DNA of 16,848 nucleotides from the NCBI GenBank assembly GCA_964644375.1, contig CAZXWJ010000073.1, forward strand, positions 1-16,848, in the 5' to 3' direction. Positions 14,917 to 16,848 of the stretch are shown one piece after another. Under the pieces are notes generated by a model, which did not search any database, was not told the DNA's origin, and saw only the letters and a program-made list of their open reading frames with translations. Both the position numbers and the translations under genes were made by a program. The stretch's first letter is position 1; each line of letters opens with the position of its first letter. Source of the stretch: CAYNYM01 sp964644375 (GTDB taxonomy: Bacteria > Desulfobacterota > DSM-4660 > Desulfatiglandales > HGW-15).

Positions 14917-15840
14917 GTGACATTGCGGAACATCGTCGAGAATTTTTACGGAACTTTCCTGTGTTTTTTTCTCTTCGTGATCCCGCTATCCTGTGCCTCG
15001 CAACTGACCGAAACCCCTGTCGTTTCGTCCTCCTCCGGCTGGCTTGAAAAATATCCCGCCCCCCCCACTGCCGTCATTCTTCCTTTTGAAAATATGACCC
15101 CTGAAAAAAATCTGGCAGAATTTGTAAGGGAGAGTTTTTACGCCCATTTCAGCACCAAGAATTACCCCGACATCGAGCTTGGCGAGGTGGACCGCATTCT
15201 GGAAAGCCACAGAGAAATCACTTCCCGGGCATGGCGAGAACTTTCGCCGGATGACCTTGGGGCCCTCTTCCACACGGATCTGCTCATCTATGGAAAGGTA
15301 TTGGGATATAAGCGATACTTTGCAGGAGTTTATTCCCAGATGGCATTGGAAGTCGGCATTGAAATTGTGGAATGCAAGACCGGCGAGGGTGTCTGGAGGA
15401 AGACGCTGATCAAACGCTCACACGACGGCGGCATCCCTTTCAATCCCCTCGAGATGATACCCGCCTCTATTCGATCCGGTTATCACCTAAGAAAAGAGGG
15501 GACCATTATTCTTGTCGACCGGGCCATCAGAGAAATCGTAGGAGATATTCCGAATCCTCCGCCCATTGGGATCTCTCCCTTCTCTGTTGAAATCCAAGTT
15601 GCTTCTTTTCTCGAAGGAGATCTGGCCGAGGAGGCCATGAAGGGACTCCAACAGCGGGGTCTTGCAGTAAGGATTGAAACAGCCTCCCTAAAGGGCCATA
15701 TCTGGCACAGGCTTCTTCTCGGACCCTACGAGGATAGGGGCAAGGCGGAAAGGGTTAAAACGGCCCTTGAGAGGGATACGGCATTTGCGCCGTTCCTGTT
15801 TCATCGCTATAACGGTCGCAAGGCAAACCCCGAAAACTGA
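14917..15840 (+). CDS. Secreted DUF799/GNA1162-like protein with C-terminal SPOR domain
   Basis: A 307-residue envelope protein. A hydrophobic signal segment (about 10-26) ends in IPLSCAS; the Cys at 26 could be lipidated, but Pro at -3 makes the lipobox poor. Residues 48-210 resemble the GNA1162/DUF799 lipoprotein fold seen in CsgG-like envelope proteins: AVILPFENMTPEKN, then VDRILESH, LFHTDLLIYGKVLGYKRY and a VWRK strand. Residues 222-297 form a SPOR repeat (VEIQVASFLEGDLAEEAMKG, then LLLGPYEDRGKAERV), a domain that binds denuded peptidoglycan glycan strands at division sites. A role at the cell envelope is likely; the exact function is unknown. GTG 14917 has AAGGA upstream; TTG 14923 with AGGGG at good spacing is an equal choice and changes only two residues. 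yjbQ follows after 33 bases. Confidence 0.75.
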   Translation: MTLRNIVENFYGTFLCFFLFVIPLSCASQLTETPVVSSSSGWLEKYPAPPTAVILPFENMTPEKNLAEFVRESFYAHFSTKNYPDIELGEVDRILESHREITSRAWRELSPDDLGALFHTDLLIYGKVLGYKRYFAGVYSQMALEVGIEIVECKTGEGVWRKTLIKRSHDGGIPFNPLEMIPASIRSGYHLRKEGTIILVDRAIREIVGDIPNPPPIGISPFSVEIQVASFLEGDLAEEAMKGLQQRGLAVRIETASLKGHIWHRLLLGPYEDRGKAERVKTALERDTAFAPFLFHRYNGRKANPEN

Positions 15841-15873
15841 ACAGGATTCGGGTTTCACCGAAAAAAGGAGGCC

Positions 15874-16293
15874 ATGATGAAAAGCTATCGTAAAGAACTT
15901 TGGTTTCATGTTCCCACAAGGCGGGCCTTTATCAACATTACCCCCCAAGTGGAAGAATGTCTGAGGGAGAGCGGCATCAAAGAAGGATTCGTGTTGTGTA
16001 ACGCGATGCACATCACCGCATCGGTCTTTATCAATGACGATGAATCCGGCCTCCACCATGACTACGAGGTCTGGCTGGAAAAACTGGCCCCCCACGAACC
16101 GGTCTCCCAGTACCGCCATAATGTCGGTGAAGACAATGCCGACGCCCATATGAAGCGTCAGGTCATGGGACGGGAGGTCGTGGTGGCCGTCACCCAGGGA
16201 AAACTCGATTTTGGGACCTGGGAGCAAATCTTCTACGGGGAGTTTGACGGCCGAAGGAAAAAGAGGGTGCTTATCAAGATTATTGGGGAATGA
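15874..16293 (+). CDS. yjbQ: YjbQ family protein (UPF0047)
   Basis: A 139-residue cytoplasmic protein of the YjbQ/UPF0047 family, matching its usual length of about 130-140. Family segments present: GFVLCNAMHITASVFINDDE (38-57), RHN at 81-83 followed by NADAHMK (88-94), and GKLDFGTWEQIF (109-120) before a GEFDGRRKKR tail. Some members give weak thiamine-phosphate synthase activity that rescues thiE mutants, but the physiological reaction is unsettled. AAGGAGG (15865-15871) is 2 bases before ATG 15874 and 5 bases before ATG 15877, so the second ATG may be the true start. It probably shares the promoter at 14847-14875 with the SPOR-domain gene. Confidence 0.92.
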   Translation: MMKSYRKELWFHVPTRRAFINITPQVEECLRESGIKEGFVLCNAMHITASVFINDDESGLHHDYEVWLEKLAPHEPVSQYRHNVGEDNADAHMKRQVMGREVVVAVTQGKLDFGTWEQIFYGEFDGRRKKRVLIKIIGE

Positions 16294-16406
16294 ACTATTC
16301 GATGTCGTGCACCCATGAAGGCCGCGACCCCAAAATGATATTTTCAAAACCGGATGCCGAATAGAGATCTGGTGCCAAATCGTCTTTTTGCTCAGAGGAT
16401 GAACTA

Positions 16407-16848
16407 ATGTCTGAAGGACCGAACCCGGATGAACTGGTAAAGAGGGTGAATGAACTTGAGGGAGAAAACCGAAGGCTTAAGGAAAGGATATCCACCCACC
16501 GGGAAAGCGAGGAAAAATATCGTTTTCTTACCGAGAATGCAACCGATGTCATCTTTGTCCAGGACATGGCACTCAACGTGACCTATGTCAGCCCTTCCGT
16601 AGAGTCCCTTTTCGGTTACAGTGCAGAAGAGGCGCCGGAACTGAAAATGCCGGATATTATGACGCCCGAATCCTACCAAAGGGCGATAAGCAGTTTTCAG
16701 AGGGCGATACCCCTGGCCGAGGAAAGGAAGGCGCAGGATATCCCACTCATGGAATACGAGTATATCCGTAAGGACGGTTCCACCTTCTGGGGGGAATTGA
16801 AGGTGGCCTTTCTTTACGACTCACAGAACCGGCCTGTCGGATGCCAGG
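16407..16848 (+). CDS. PAS-domain signalling protein, probably a sensor histidine kinase (5' part)
   Basis: The first 147 codons of a gene running off the right edge. Residues 5-38 are charged and heptad-like (DELVKRVNELEGENRRLKER), a likely coiled coil. They are followed by a PAS domain: YRFLTENATDVIFVQDMAL, then YVSPSVESLFGYSAEE and a YIRKDGSTFWGELK segment typical of the PAS/PAC core. There is no signal peptide or membrane segment so far, so it is probably cytoplasmic. The output domain is outside the window: a histidine kinase is most common for this arrangement, but a GGDEF or sigma-54 activator is possible. AGAGGA lies about 8 bases before the ATG. The preceding 113 bases (16294-16406) contain no clear promoter. 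Confidence 0.8.
   Translation, partial: MSEGPNPDELVKRVNELEGENRRLKERISTHRESEEKYRFLTENATDVIFVQDMALNVTYVSPSVESLFGYSAEEAPELKMPDIMTPESYQRAISSFQRAIPLAEERKAQDIPLMEYEYIRKDGSTFWGELKVAFLYDSQNRPVGCQ

Noticed and set aside
15709..15724. TGGCAC sequence resembling a sigma-54 promoter element
   Set aside because: The -12 half (TTGC) is missing at the right spacing, and it lies inside the SPOR domain coding sequence.
16295..16679. Two minus-strand frames near the right edge
   Set aside because: The plus strand holds a clear PAS domain with a ribosome site that continues past the window end, so these are shadows.

Overview
The window looks like chromosomal DNA from an anaerobic bacterium of the Desulfobacterota (sulfate-reducing or syntrophic 'Deltaproteobacteria' type). 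This rests on gene content and not on a marker gene: an AMP-forming acetyl-CoA synthetase next to an ADP-forming acyl-CoA synthetase/acetyltransferase fusion, a PEP-synthase-like enzyme of a type I associate with that group, soluble PAS/HisKA_3 kinases and a YjbQ protein. Codon use is fairly uniform. I see no rRNA, tRNA, CRISPR array, transposase or prophage gene.

Layout. (1) Bases 1-161 hold the 3' end of a plus-strand acetyl-CoA synthetase gene, including the lysine motif that protein acetyltransferases modify. (2) A short hairpin and a strong bidirectional terminator separate it from a convergent 885-residue fusion (365-3022, minus): ATP-grasp, CoA-binding, succinyl-CoA-ligase-like and GNAT domains, so acyl-CoA synthetase and lysine acetyltransferase modules in one chain. 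(3) A 337-base gap leads to a minus-strand two-component pair, a NarL/UvrY-type regulator (3360-3992) overlapping a cytoplasmic PAS histidine kinase (3967-5136), with a good sigma-70-like promoter at 5174-5202. (4) Upstream on the same strand lies a probable three-gene operon, read from high to low coordinates: two halves of a heterodimeric ABC exporter (11913-10138, 10085-7944), then a PEP-synthase/dikinase-like phosphotransferase whose usual C-terminal TIM barrel is replaced by an unrecognised domain (7877-5319). (5) A 372-base divergent control region with several inverted repeats separates that operon from a plus-strand block: a divergent adenine-deaminase-family amidohydrolase (12286-14040) and a LysE-type exporter 3 bases behind it. 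(6) A textbook promoter (14847-14875) precedes a secreted protein with a DUF799-like part and a SPOR domain, then yjbQ. (7) The window ends inside a PAS-domain signalling protein.

How the parts may work together. The acs / synthetase-GNAT pair suggests acetyl-CoA formation with post-translational control of Acs by its neighbour. The exporter plus dikinase-like enzyme is the most intriguing unit: ATP-binding and phosphohistidine domains without a PEP/pyruvate barrel recall phosphotransferases that act on small molecules (rifampin phosphotransferase is the known example), and here the gene sits behind a multidrug-type exporter and in front of a sensor kinase pair. A 'modify and export' role is inference. 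The amidohydrolase has lost two motifs that are highly conserved in adenine deaminases and is tightly coupled to an exporter, so it may use a different substrate.
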